NCBI GenBank assembly: GCA_029053015.1
Contig: JAIDHX010000049.1
Span: forward strand, 1-64,000
Reading direction: 5' to 3'
DNA: 64,000 nt
Source of the DNA: Lachnospiraceae bacterium
Lineage (GTDB): Bacteria > Bacillota > Clostridia > Lachnospirales > Lachnospiraceae
The translations under genes and the position numbers were made by a program. Below are positions 18,465 to 26,407 of the stretch, piece by piece (position 1 is the stretch's first letter; each line of letters begins with the position of its first letter). Under the pieces are notes generated by a model. It saw only the letters and a program-made list of their open reading frames with translations, made no database searches and had not been told where the DNA came from.

Positions 18465-19698
18465 TCGGTTCTCCTTTTGCGGCGCTTTTTCCCGCCACAT
18501 AGCCGGACGCCCATGCCCACTGCAAATTGTAGCCGCCGCAGATACCGTCCACGTCTAACATCTCCCCCGCCATATACAGGTTTTTCCAAAAATGGGACTC
18601 CAGATAAGGAGAAACCTCCCGCAGGGGAATCCCGCCTGCGCAGACCTGCGCCTGTTCAAAAGGAGAATAGCCGCTTATGGAGAGCACCAGCCGCCTGCAA
18701 AGGGAAAATACAATGTCAATTTTCTCTTCTTCTGCACGCTGATAGGAATCCGTCGGCTTTAAGCCCGCCAGTTTGATAAATAGCAGCATCAGCTTTTTAT
18801 TGAGCATGCCCGTGAAAAAATCCTCCACGGTTTCAGCCGGACTGCCGGCTTTTCTTCGCTTTATGAAATCAGCATAGGCATCGGCAGAATACCCCGGCAG
18901 GCAGTCTATGTGCATTTCCATTTTCTTTTTCTGCAATAGACCGTACGCTGCCATTCTGCTCAACTGAAATACGACAATGCCGGAAATACCGTACTCCGTA
19001 AACTGCAGTTCACCGCGCTCTTTTGCAACAGGCTTTCTGTTTTCCACAAGCGTAAGCCTTGCCTCTGTGCGCACGCCGGCACATGCCTTCAGGTAAGTCT
19101 CGCCGCAATGAAGCTGCACAAGGGCGGGAACCACCGGAATCAGCGTATGTCCCGCCAAAGCAGCAAGCCGGTATCCGTCGCCATTCGAACCGGTTTTGGG
19201 TGCCGCCTTTCCTCCACAGGCGATGATCACTCTGTCATACACCTGCCTTTCGTTTTGCGTATCCACCCTGATTCTGCCGTCCTTTTCTCTTGCGATATGT
19301 AAAACAGGACAGTCTGTTCTCACCGATACCTTTTCCCTTTTCAGCAAAAGCCGCAAAGTATCCAGTACGGTGGAGGCCTGTCCTGAGGCCGGATAGAGAT
19401 AGCCGTTTTTGTCTTTTACCATCATGCCTGCTTCTTCAAAAAAAGCGATTGCAGCTTCGGTATCAAATTCGGAAAGAATCTGCCATGCCCGTTCCCTGTC
19501 CTCACCATGGTAACACTCTATGCGCAAATCCCTGTTGGAAAAATTGCATTTGCCGTTGCCTGTGGCAAGCAGTTTTTTTCCTACTCTTTCATTTTTTTCA
19601 TAAAGAAAAACCGCCGCGCCCTCTCTTGCGGCGGTAATCGCAGCCATCATGCCGGCTGCACCGCCGCCAATCACTGCAATCCTTACTTTCTTTTCCAT
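18451..19698 (-). CDS. HI0933/BaiN-like flavoprotein (NAD(P)/FAD-dependent oxidoreductase)
   Basis: A 415-residue flavoprotein of the YhiN/HI0933 family. The N terminus has IAVIGGGAAGMMAAI followed by GKKLLATGNGKCNFSN, which is characteristic. The C terminus has AGEMLDVDGICGGYNLQ with WAWASGYVAG, the closing FAD-binding signature. One family member, BaiN, has been linked to bile-acid dehydroxylation; nothing here proves that role and most homologues are uncharacterised. AGGAAGG precedes the ATG. Its 3' end overlaps the COG2509 gene by 14 bases, so the two flavoproteins are probably produced together. Confidence 0.85.
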   Translation of the reverse strand: MEKKVRIAVIGGGAAGMMAAITAAREGAAVFLYEKNERVGKKLLATGNGKCNFSNRDLRIECYHGEDRERAWQILSEFDTEAAIAFFEEAGMMVKDKNGYLYPASGQASTVLDTLRLLLKREKVSVRTDCPVLHIAREKDGRIRVDTQNERQVYDRVIIACGGKAAPKTGSNGDGYRLAALAGHTLIPVVPALVQLHCGETYLKACAGVRTEARLTLVENRKPVAKERGELQFTEYGISGIVVFQLSRMAAYGLLQKKKMEMHIDCLPGYSADAYADFIKRRKAGSPAETVEDFFTGMLNKKLMLLFIKLAGLKPTDSYQRAEEEKIDIVFSLCRRLVLSISGYSPFEQAQVCAGGIPLREVSPYLESHFWKNLYMAGEMLDVDGICGGYNLQWAWASGYVAGKSAAKGEPNDSN

Positions 19699-19725
19699 AG
19701 CTTTCGTCCTTCCTATTTATCCGCG

Positions 19726-20385
19726 CTAACTGGAATAGGTTTCCAGAAATTGATACAATTCTGCCTCATCCTCTATAAACATGCCCTTGACAACCTGTGT
19801 CTGAACTGCTTCCGGCAGCGTCAGCGCTGAGATGCTTGTGTACATATAAATGGTTTCCCCGTCGTCACAGTATACGACGATATTGTTGTCCGCCACCTTT
19901 AAATAAAAACTCTTTGTCGGCTCCACATAAGCATAATTCATGCGGACTACCACACGGCTTGCAGAAAAGGAACGCACCTCCAGTCCGACAAAGCCCCGCT
20001 CCTGCTCTGAAAGAGGCGGCGATGCGGCATAGAGCTCCATGGCTGTCACAAAAGCGTCCCGATCCATTCCCAGATATTTGGGCGGTATATTCCACACAGT
20101 TTCCACCAGCGTATCCCGCCTGGTGTCATACTCCTCTACAATATACTCTGTGTCCGCATTAATCACTTCTTTTTTTTGCGATGCGGCTTCCACACTCTCT
20201 GCCGGCGGCTCCTCTTCCTTTGGTGCAGCCGTCGCTTCCGCCTGCTGCATGGGAACGGGAACCTCTATATACTGTACCTGTCTCGGATAAAAATAATTGT
20301 TCAGCAAAATGCCGATATATATGCCGGATCCAAACAGAATACAGGGATAAATAAAAAATAAACTGACACCCTTTAAAAATTTCAT
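19726..20385 (-). CDS. Membrane-anchored protein with BofC-like C-terminal region
   Basis: A 219-residue protein. One N-terminal membrane helix (about residues 5-27) is followed by a Pro/Glu/Ala-rich linker (about 45-75) and a folded C-terminal part of about 120 residues. The ending (NNIVVYCDDGETIYMYTSIS, then LPEAVQTQV, then EDEAELYQFLETYSS) resembles the C-terminal domain of BofC, a regulator of forespore SigK signalling. I judge this by eye, so the family is tentative. ATG 20383-20385 has GGAGG five bases upstream; the longer frame would use TTG. A sporulation promoter candidate lies upstream. Confidence 0.6.
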   Translation of the reverse strand: MKFLKGVSLFFIYPCILFGSGIYIGILLNNYFYPRQVQYIEVPVPMQQAEATAAPKEEEPPAESVEAASQKKEVINADTEYIVEEYDTRRDTLVETVWNIPPKYLGMDRDAFVTAMELYAASPPLSEQERGFVGLEVRSFSASRVVVRMNYAYVEPTKSFYLKVADNNIVVYCDDGETIYMYTSISALTLPEAVQTQVVKGMFIEDEAELYQFLETYSS

Positions 20386-20424
20386 AGTAACCTCCAAGGC
20401 AGCGAACTTTTTTCCTGCTCTTAT

Positions 20425-20453
20425 CAGTATCAGCCTATCTTTTATTTTTATTC
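20425..20453 (-). promoter_or_regulatory. Candidate forespore (sigma-G-like) promoter
   Basis: On the minus strand GAATA (20449-20453) and GATACTG (20425-20431) are 17 bases apart. They resemble the sigma-G consensus GMATR-N17/18-CATNMTA with two mismatches in the -10. It sits 40 bases before the BofC-like gene. No good sigma-A -10 is seen at this spacing. Tentative. Confidence 0.3.
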
Positions 20454-20458
20454 AATTT

Positions 20459-22063
20459 TTACAGAAGATGCAGCAAAATCCCTATTTTTTGTAAAACACT
20501 GCCGCCCGGCAGCACATCCAAATCCTCTTCCCTGATACAGCGCAGTACAAAGAGAAGAATCAGATAAACCACCCCTCCTATCAGGATGCAGAACAAGGTT
20601 GACAGCGCATCTCCGACTGCAGGCGCAATCACTTTATTCAGCAGGAAAATACAGATTCCGCTCACAAAAGCCGCAGCAGCCGGCAGTACAAGCAAAGGCA
20701 GCCATTTCGGACTGCATCGCAGGGCCTGCAGCAGAAAGAAGCCGTTTAACAGGCAGTTTACCGCCGTAAATATCAGCATGGCATATACCAGCGCCAGAAT
20801 ATTGCCTTCTAAAGCCTGCAGACCTACATTTGCCACCAGCAAAAAGAGAATAAAGGAAATCAGTGTGTTTAACAGCACCGTTCTGATTCTTCCGATTCCT
20901 GTCAAAACATCTGCGAAATAAATACCCATGGGCAAAAACAAAACCACGGCAAAACCACTTCGCAGACAGCCCACTGCCTGCTCCCCTGCGTTTTTACCGA
21001 AAAACAACTGCTGCATACCGGGCGCAAGCACAAGCAGAAACATGGCAAAGCAGGCTGACAGCAAAAACAACGCCTGCATACCGCCTGCCATATAACTTCT
21101 TGCATTTTTGGTCTCCTCTTTTCTGACAGAATAGAGAATCCTATTTTCAACTCCGGCAACAGCAAAAAGCGCCAGCACGGAGAACAATCCGACAAGCGTC
21201 AGATACCTGCCATAGTAAGCGCCGTAAGCCGAAAATGCAGCCAGATCGCCCTGCGCCTTATTTTGATAAAATACAAGTCCTGCCATAACCGGAAGCCGGA
21301 AGAAAAACAGGATGCCGCTCAAGGGAAGCAGAGAAACCAGCAGAATCCGCAGCACTTCTATGCCATCCTCCGTCAGACGCATGCCATCCCTGTTTTTTCT
21401 CCTCGTCCTTCTTTCCACACTGATATAGATCGCAAACAAAAAGCAGAAAGAAAGCAGCATCGCACAGGGAAAACCGATGGCTGCGCCGCTCGCACCGTAC
21501 ATACCGGCAAATTTTTCATTGTGTAAAAGCGCAGTTACTTTTTCGCCGTAATCATGCATCATGTGGGCAAACAGAAACGCAAAAGACAGACAGAATATCT
21601 GCCTGATAATACCGAATATCATGGAAGGCATAGCCGTTCCCATTCCCTGAAAATAGCCTTGCAGCATAGCGCATAGCGACTGCAGGAAAAAAGCAGCGGC
21701 AAGTATTTTCAAAGTAAGCGCCGCTTCCGGCATCTTACAAAGCCCCATCAGGGAATCCGCCGCCATAAGCAGAAAAAGGCTTCCCACTACGCCAATCACC
21801 AGACAGTATAACAGTGAGGCTTTGGTCACCTTGCCCGCGTTTTTATACTGACCCTTCATCATACGGCTTCGAATCAGCCGGGCCATACAGTCAGGTATTC
21901 CGGCAGTAAAAAGCATCTGCAGCAATATATATACTTCCAGGGCCGCGGCAAAATACGCCATTCCCAAATCGCCAATCAGCCTTACCAGCACAATCGCAAC
22001 AACAAATCCCAAAATTTTGCCCAGAATCCCAAACTGCTTCTTTCTGATTTCCATTTGATTCAT
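20459..22063 (-). CDS. SpoVB/MurJ-like polysaccharide flippase (MATE/MOP superfamily)
   Basis: A 534-residue polytopic membrane protein with about 14 predicted helices, starting KKQFGILGKILGFVVAI. The helix pattern, the early GDLGMAYFAAALEVYILLQ and the repeated glycine/proline-bearing helices fit the MOP flippases that include SpoVB, MurJ and Wzx. In spore formers such proteins move lipid-linked precursors for cortex or wall. A GGGAG site favours the ATG at 22061-22063. It follows ybeY, in the place where many Firmicutes have dgkA-cdd-era, so this arrangement is lineage-specific. Confidence 0.75.
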   Translation of the reverse strand: MNQMEIRKKQFGILGKILGFVVAIVLVRLIGDLGMAYFAAALEVYILLQMLFTAGIPDCMARLIRSRMMKGQYKNAGKVTKASLLYCLVIGVVGSLFLLMAADSLMGLCKMPEAALTLKILAAAFFLQSLCAMLQGYFQGMGTAMPSMIFGIIRQIFCLSFAFLFAHMMHDYGEKVTALLHNEKFAGMYGASGAAIGFPCAMLLSFCFLFAIYISVERRTRRKNRDGMRLTEDGIEVLRILLVSLLPLSGILFFFRLPVMAGLVFYQNKAQGDLAAFSAYGAYYGRYLTLVGLFSVLALFAVAGVENRILYSVRKEETKNARSYMAGGMQALFLLSACFAMFLLVLAPGMQQLFFGKNAGEQAVGCLRSGFAVVLFLPMGIYFADVLTGIGRIRTVLLNTLISFILFLLVANVGLQALEGNILALVYAMLIFTAVNCLLNGFFLLQALRCSPKWLPLLVLPAAAAFVSGICIFLLNKVIAPAVGDALSTLFCILIGGVVYLILLFVLRCIREEDLDVLPGGSVLQKIGILLHLL

Positions 22064-22093
22064 ACTTACTCCCATCCTGCTTTGTACCTGCAG

Positions 22094-22120
22094 GCCGGCT
22101 TGTCTACAGACAAATCCGGC
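22094..22120. other. Hairpin directly after ybeY
   Basis: GCCGGCTTGTC and GACAAATCCGGC pair around a TACA loop with one mismatch/bulge. The structure abuts the ybeY stop codon. No U tract follows on the minus strand, so readthrough into the flippase gene is expected. It may stabilise the upstream mRNA. Confidence 0.35.
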
Positions 22121-22624
22121 TCAGTTCTTTCGTGTAATGCCAAGTGACGTTAAAACGGCCTCCTGCTTTTCCTCCATTACTGCAGCTTCCGCCTGTTCCA
22201 TATGGTCATACCCACACAGATGCAGCATACTGTGTGCAACCAGAAACGAAAATTCCCTCATTTCGGAGTGATTGTACGCTGCCGCCTGCTCCTTTACCTT
22301 GTCCACTGATATGATAATATCGCCCAGAAGCAGTTCACCGCTCTCAGGGTCAAAATAATCTGCCTCATGCTCCATAAGCCCGGAAAAATCCGACGGCTTT
22401 TCATAGTCCACATTAGGGAAGGACAACACGTCTGTTTCCTTGTCAATCTGCCGAAACTGCGCATTGTATGTCCGGATTCCCTCATTGTCCGTAAGCAGAA
22501 GGTTGATCTGCGCCTCGTAGGGACATGCTTCCGCACACAGCACGGCAGCCATCACCTTATCCGCCACCGATTTAATATCAAAAGAAAATTCCACTTCGGT
22601 TTCATTTTCAACGTAGGAAGTCAT
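22121..22624 (-). CDS. ybeY: Endoribonuclease YbeY (rRNA maturation factor)
   Basis: A 167-residue UPF0054 metalloprotease-fold RNase needed for 16S rRNA 3' maturation and ribosome quality control. The zinc motif HSMLHLCGYDH (H-x3-H-x5-H) and the RQIDKETDVLSFP block are diagnostic. ATG 22622-22624 is chosen: AAGGAGG lies upstream and the match to YbeY begins there, whereas a longer frame extends into the upstream gene. It overlaps the end of the PgpH-like gene by 17 bases and belongs to the conserved yqfC-yqfD-phoH-pgpH-ybeY block. Confidence 0.95.
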   Translation of the reverse strand: MTSYVENETEVEFSFDIKSVADKVMAAVLCAEACPYEAQINLLLTDNEGIRTYNAQFRQIDKETDVLSFPNVDYEKPSDFSGLMEHEADYFDPESGELLLGDIIISVDKVKEQAAAYNHSEMREFSFLVAHSMLHLCGYDHMEQAEAAVMEEKQEAVLTSLGITRKN

Positions 22625-23816
22625 AATACAGCTTTTCCTCCTTAAAAATTGACTGCATTCGGTATAGCTCCTCAAAAGTCATGCTGCACTCTTTCAGCAC
22701 TCCCGACTCCAGTTTTTGTTTAAAAACCGCATCTATAATCTTGTCATAGTCCATTTTTTCATTCTTTTTTGCCATCAGATACAAAATGGAACTGATTACG
22801 GCATCCGACATAAGAAGCACTGCGGTTTCCTTGTGCCGGATGGGAACTGCTTTGTCCAGAAATTCCTGCAGTATGCGCACTGACTCCTTCGGGAAAGCAT
22901 ACTCCGTCGCAATCCCTTCCACCGTCTCCCACGTATTTTCTCCTCTCAGAATCCCGATACGGCGGTAATAACCGCCGGTCTTTGCCGCGTTCACATCCAG
23001 CAAAAGAACGCGGGAAATTCTTTCACAGAAGTACGCCGTGTGCACCGCCTGATAGTACTCTTCCTTCGATTTTTCCTTTAGCTCCACCAGAAGCGCACAT
23101 TCCTGATCGTTGATTTCCAGATATTTACTCCTGTGCTTATAAATCACAAGAGCGGAAAACACTCTGAGTATAATCAGAAGCAGCACAAGACAGGCAATCA
23201 CATTGATAAGCGGTATCAAAAACAACTCCGGCTTTAAGGTCTCATTGGCGTAGAGCACCACACATGCCGTCTCCCCCGTCAAAAGAAACATAATGGAAAC
23301 AACCACCGGTATCCCGATTTTATAGGCTTCATTTAACCCCTTGAAAAGACTTGCGCCGGCAAAGCCGCAGACAAAATACAGAACGAAAATCTCCGCGCCA
23401 TTCCCTGACAGGAGTATGGAAACGGCAAGCAGAGTGGTTCCTGCGCAAATGCCTATCTGCAGATTGGAAAAAAGCACAAGGAACACAAAGACCGCCAGAT
23501 AAGGCCAGCCGGCCGCCGGCAGATACGCAATTGCAAACGCAAACACCAGGCAAATCAAATAGACCGCCATAAAGCGAAGCATATGCTCTCCGTTGTCATA
23601 TTCGAAGAGGCTGTCTGCCTTTGCCTGCGCCATAAAAAGCAGCACGGTAAAAACGCCGATGCCGCTCATCACCGTATTGCGGATAACATCCGCACCGTCA
23701 AGCCCTTTCAGATAACTGAAGGCACACACCGACAGCACGGTGGCAGAAAACATGACTGCTGCCGACAGGCATATATTTTTTCCGTATATCAGTTTATCTT
23801 TTGCTATTTTTGCCAT
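22608..23816 (-). CDS. Shortened, probably inactive PgpH/YqfF-like 7TM-HD protein
   Basis: A 402-residue membrane protein in the place normally held by PgpH/YqfF, a c-di-AMP phosphodiesterase. About seven membrane helices fill residues 15-225, followed by a cytoplasmic domain. The C-terminal segment LESGVLKECSMTFEELYRMQSIF aligns well by eye with the end of PgpH HD domains. However, the expected HDIGK motif reads YRRIGIL (Arg285-Arg286 in place of His-Asp). The HHG motif region is missing and ADSVEA has become SDAVIS; only His259 of the HHS motif remains. The large N-terminal extracellular 7TMR-HDED domain of the usual ~700-residue protein is absent. Likely a non-catalytic descendant. Confidence 0.75.
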   Translation of the reverse strand: MAKIAKDKLIYGKNICLSAAVMFSATVLSVCAFSYLKGLDGADVIRNTVMSGIGVFTVLLFMAQAKADSLFEYDNGEHMLRFMAVYLICLVFAFAIAYLPAAGWPYLAVFVFLVLFSNLQIGICAGTTLLAVSILLSGNGAEIFVLYFVCGFAGASLFKGLNEAYKIGIPVVVSIMFLLTGETACVVLYANETLKPELFLIPLINVIACLVLLLIILRVFSALVIYKHRSKYLEINDQECALLVELKEKSKEEYYQAVHTAYFCERISRVLLLDVNAAKTGGYYRRIGILRGENTWETVEGIATEYAFPKESVRILQEFLDKAVPIRHKETAVLLMSDAVISSILYLMAKKNEKMDYDKIIDAVFKQKLESGVLKECSMTFEELYRMQSIFKEEKLYYDFLR

Positions 23817-24816
23817 TTTTCCGGTTTTCCCTGTTTTTCAATTTGTCCTGATGCCGCTTTTCACTTTCTTCGTAATCATCGTATGCCTTTACAATCTTCT
23901 GCACGAGGGGATGCCTTACCACATCGCGGCTTGTCAGGTTACAGAACGCAATGTCCTCTATATTTTTCAGCACCCTCGCCGCCACGTCAAGCCCCGAGCG
24001 GGTTCCCTGCGGCAAATCCTTTTGGGAAGCATCTCCCGTCACAATCACCTTGGATCCAAAACCGATTCGGGTTAAGAACATCTTCATCTGCGCCGGCGTG
24101 GTATTCTGCGCCTCGTCTAAAATAATATAGGCGTTGTCCAGCGTGCGCCCGCGCATATAGGCAAGGGGCGCAACCTCAATCAGCCCCTTCTCCATATTTT
24201 TGGCAAAGCTCTCCGGCCCCATAATCTGATGCAGGGCGTCATAGAGCGGACGAAGATACGGGTCTACCTTGCTCTGCAAATCGCCGGGCAGAAAGCCCAG
24301 CTTTTCCCCTGCTTCTATGGCCGGTCTTGTCAGGATAATACGGCTCACCTCGTCGCTTTTGAAAGCGGTAATTGCCATTGCCATCGCCAGATAGGTTTTT
24401 CCCGTTCCGGCAGGGCCAAGGCCAAATACAATCATATTGTTCCTGATGGCGTCTACATACTGTTTCTGCCCCAGCGTTTTGGGCTTAATCGGTTTGCCGC
24501 TTATGGTATGGCATATTACCTCCTTGTCGATTTCCACAAGGCTTTCTTCTTTTTCTTCCTGTCCTAAACTGATTGCGTAGTCCACTTTCTGCTCCTCTAT
24601 CTCGCTGCCGCGGGCGGAGACCTCGGAAAGCTGCGACAGTATGCTGACGCACCGCTTTACCTGCGCTTCTTCTCCTGTTACCCTGACCGCGCCGTTTCTG
24701 TCCACAATGGTTACCTGAAAATCCGTCTCCAGCTTTTTCAAATACCTGTCATTCTGCCCGAAAATTTTCTGCATATGCTCTGCGGGCATATCCATGGTAT
24801 AGGTTGTTACACTCAT
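23794..24816 (-). CDS. phoH: PhoH-family ATPase
   Basis: A 340-residue PhoH-like protein. A small N-terminal KH-like region (residues 1-100, including GAVRVTGEEAQVKRC) precedes the P-loop NTPase domain. That domain carries Walker A GPAGTGKTYLAMAMA, Walker B ILDEAQNTTPAQMKMFL and motif VTGDASQKDLP. PhoH proteins are cytoplasmic ATPases with proposed RNA helicase or RNA-decay roles alongside YbeY. ATG 24814-24816 with a GGAG site lies 4 bases after the yqfD stop; the longer frame overlaps yqfD. Its end overlaps the PgpH-like gene by 23 bases. Confidence 0.95.
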   Translation of the reverse strand: MSVTTYTMDMPAEHMQKIFGQNDRYLKKLETDFQVTIVDRNGAVRVTGEEAQVKRCVSILSQLSEVSARGSEIEEQKVDYAISLGQEEKEESLVEIDKEVICHTISGKPIKPKTLGQKQYVDAIRNNMIVFGLGPAGTGKTYLAMAMAITAFKSDEVSRIILTRPAIEAGEKLGFLPGDLQSKVDPYLRPLYDALHQIMGPESFAKNMEKGLIEVAPLAYMRGRTLDNAYIILDEAQNTTPAQMKMFLTRIGFGSKVIVTGDASQKDLPQGTRSGLDVAARVLKNIEDIAFCNLTSRDVVRHPLVQKIVKAYDDYEESEKRHQDKLKNRENRKNGKNSKR

Positions 24817-24820
24817 TTTG

Positions 24821-26047
24821 TTACTCCGATTCCGTAGTTTGGGCAGGCGGTTCCCCTTCTGTTTCCGTAAAAGGGAGCTCTGCGCCGATTTTTTCACGCA
24901 CTGTCAGTTCTCCCTCCAATATCCAGATGCCGCTGCCAGTATCTATTTTAACATTTTTTTCAATAATTTGTACCCCTTTTTCCTCTAAATCCGAAAGAAA
25001 TATCAAATATTTTTCTTTTAACAGCGCTTCCGCCTCCTCAAGCGTATAGGCACGCTCCGTATTCTGGTATTCCCGATAGGTATAAGTGCCAAACGAGAAG
25101 GGAAGCGTCAGCCCTTCAAGTGGACTGATTTTCCGAGTCTGAATCACGGTATCATAGTAGATAAAATGGGGTGCGCCGCCGAATACAATATCTTTTCCGC
25201 CCACCGTAATATAATATTTTTTCACTTCTCTTCCGGTATATACTTTTTCTATGTAATAAAACGGCAGTACCTCGTAGACGGGACGGATTCTCTCCACGTA
25301 AATATCTGCATCCGAACGGGTATACTGGTAGTGGCGTATGGTGGCATCTTCATTATAGACCGGCACCCTGCCGGAAACCAGAAGCGTTCCCATTTCCACG
25401 CTGTCCCCAATTTTCACCATGGGCACGCCGGAACGAACAATCATGGATACGATAACGCCTTCCTTTTCCGCATACAAATCAGAAGTTATATCCTCCTGCA
25501 TGGGGGACAATATGGCATCGCTTTCCTTTACCGATATCATCAGGCTTGTGCCTGACAGTTTAACGGAAGTCCAGGTTATCTCCCCAAACTCTCTTCTGAT
25601 GTCCTTCTCAAGCTGCTCGATATCCACGCTGCCGCTTCTGACTCCTACATAAACCCCGTTTTCCTTGAGAAAATCCGTAAATACTTCATCGGTAATGGCA
25701 ATATTGCCGTCAATTCTTATTTCCCAAATATAGAGGGAGGACCAGAACCAGAAGAGGCAGGCGGCGCACAACCCCACGATAAAGACCTTGCGGGCAAATA
25801 TCTTCGGTATCAAAAAGGGCAGTCCAAATCTTTTCAGAATGACTACCCTGGTTTTGGTTTTCCGCGCAATACTTTTCAACTGTCTGAAACCGGCGAGACT
25901 GATACACATATAGTAAGTATCCCCGTCCCGCCTGATGTCCCACAACAGAATATTCTTGTTGCTGCACAGATTTAAAAACCGTTCGGGGGCAAATCCCCAG
26001 ATTTTAATCTGCACGTAACCTCTTATAAATTTAAGTATTCCAATCAC
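24821..26047 (-). CDS. yqfD: Sporulation protein YqfD
   Basis: A 408-residue protein of the YqfD family, a mother-cell sporulation protein with an N-terminal cytoplasmic region and one membrane helix (about 90-110, IVGLCAACLFWFWSSLYIW). An extracytoplasmic domain follows, with the VRSGSVDIEQLEKDI and ISVKESDA blocks. GTG at 26045-26047 is preferred: AAGGAG lies eight bases before it, while the TTG two codons upstream is too close to that site. It starts 12 bases after yqfC, the usual pair in endospore formers. The tail (from about 390) is acidic and probably disordered. Confidence 0.92.
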   Translation of the reverse strand: MIGILKFIRGYVQIKIWGFAPERFLNLCSNKNILLWDIRRDGDTYYMCISLAGFRQLKSIARKTKTRVVILKRFGLPFLIPKIFARKVFIVGLCAACLFWFWSSLYIWEIRIDGNIAITDEVFTDFLKENGVYVGVRSGSVDIEQLEKDIRREFGEITWTSVKLSGTSLMISVKESDAILSPMQEDITSDLYAEKEGVIVSMIVRSGVPMVKIGDSVEMGTLLVSGRVPVYNEDATIRHYQYTRSDADIYVERIRPVYEVLPFYYIEKVYTGREVKKYYITVGGKDIVFGGAPHFIYYDTVIQTRKISPLEGLTLPFSFGTYTYREYQNTERAYTLEEAEALLKEKYLIFLSDLEEKGVQIIEKNVKIDTGSGIWILEGELTVREKIGAELPFTETEGEPPAQTTESE

Positions 26048-26059
26048 AGACAACGCTCC

Positions 26060-26359
26060 TTATTCGAATATTACACTCGTAATACATCCCCCGATTTTCA
26101 TGTCTTCATTGGTATAATATTCAATCACAAGTCCCGTGCCTGTAAATCGCACCTGTCCCGTTTTGGTCTGCAGCAGAATACAGGTATCGGTATACTCCAG
26201 TATTCCCCTGTAATTTTCTATAAAGGCTTCCCTGTTTCCCGTCATGGACAGCATAAACGCCCCCATCATCATATCTTTGGGAAGTTTTAAGGATTCCACA
26301 AGCAGTTCTTTTCTTGATTCTTTTTGTACAGCAGTGTTTTTCAGCATTTTCTTTTTCAT
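26060..26359 (-). CDS. yqfC: Sporulation protein YqfC (YabP/YqfC family)
   Basis: A 99-residue protein. LKLPKDMMMGAFMLSMTGN, ENYRGILEY and the final GCITSVIFE match the YabP/YqfC spore-coat-associated family. It is paired with yqfD as in other endospore formers. The ATG lacks a strong ribosome site; an internal ATG four codons on is possible but not better. The 48-base gap before it contains no convincing sigma-E promoter to my eye, although this gene is sigma-E dependent in Bacillus. Confidence 0.88.
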   Translation of the reverse strand: MKKKMLKNTAVQKESRKELLVESLKLPKDMMMGAFMLSMTGNREAFIENYRGILEYTDTCILLQTKTGQVRFTGTGLVIEYYTNEDMKIGGCITSVIFE

Positions 26360-26407
26360 ACTATACTATATTCTGCCGCCTGCCTGCTGATACCTGTCTT
26401 TTTTCAA

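Noticed and set aside
26360..26407. Sigma-E promoter before yqfC
   Set aside because: An AATATAGT box is visible but it ends almost at the start codon and no matching -35 is at the right distance.
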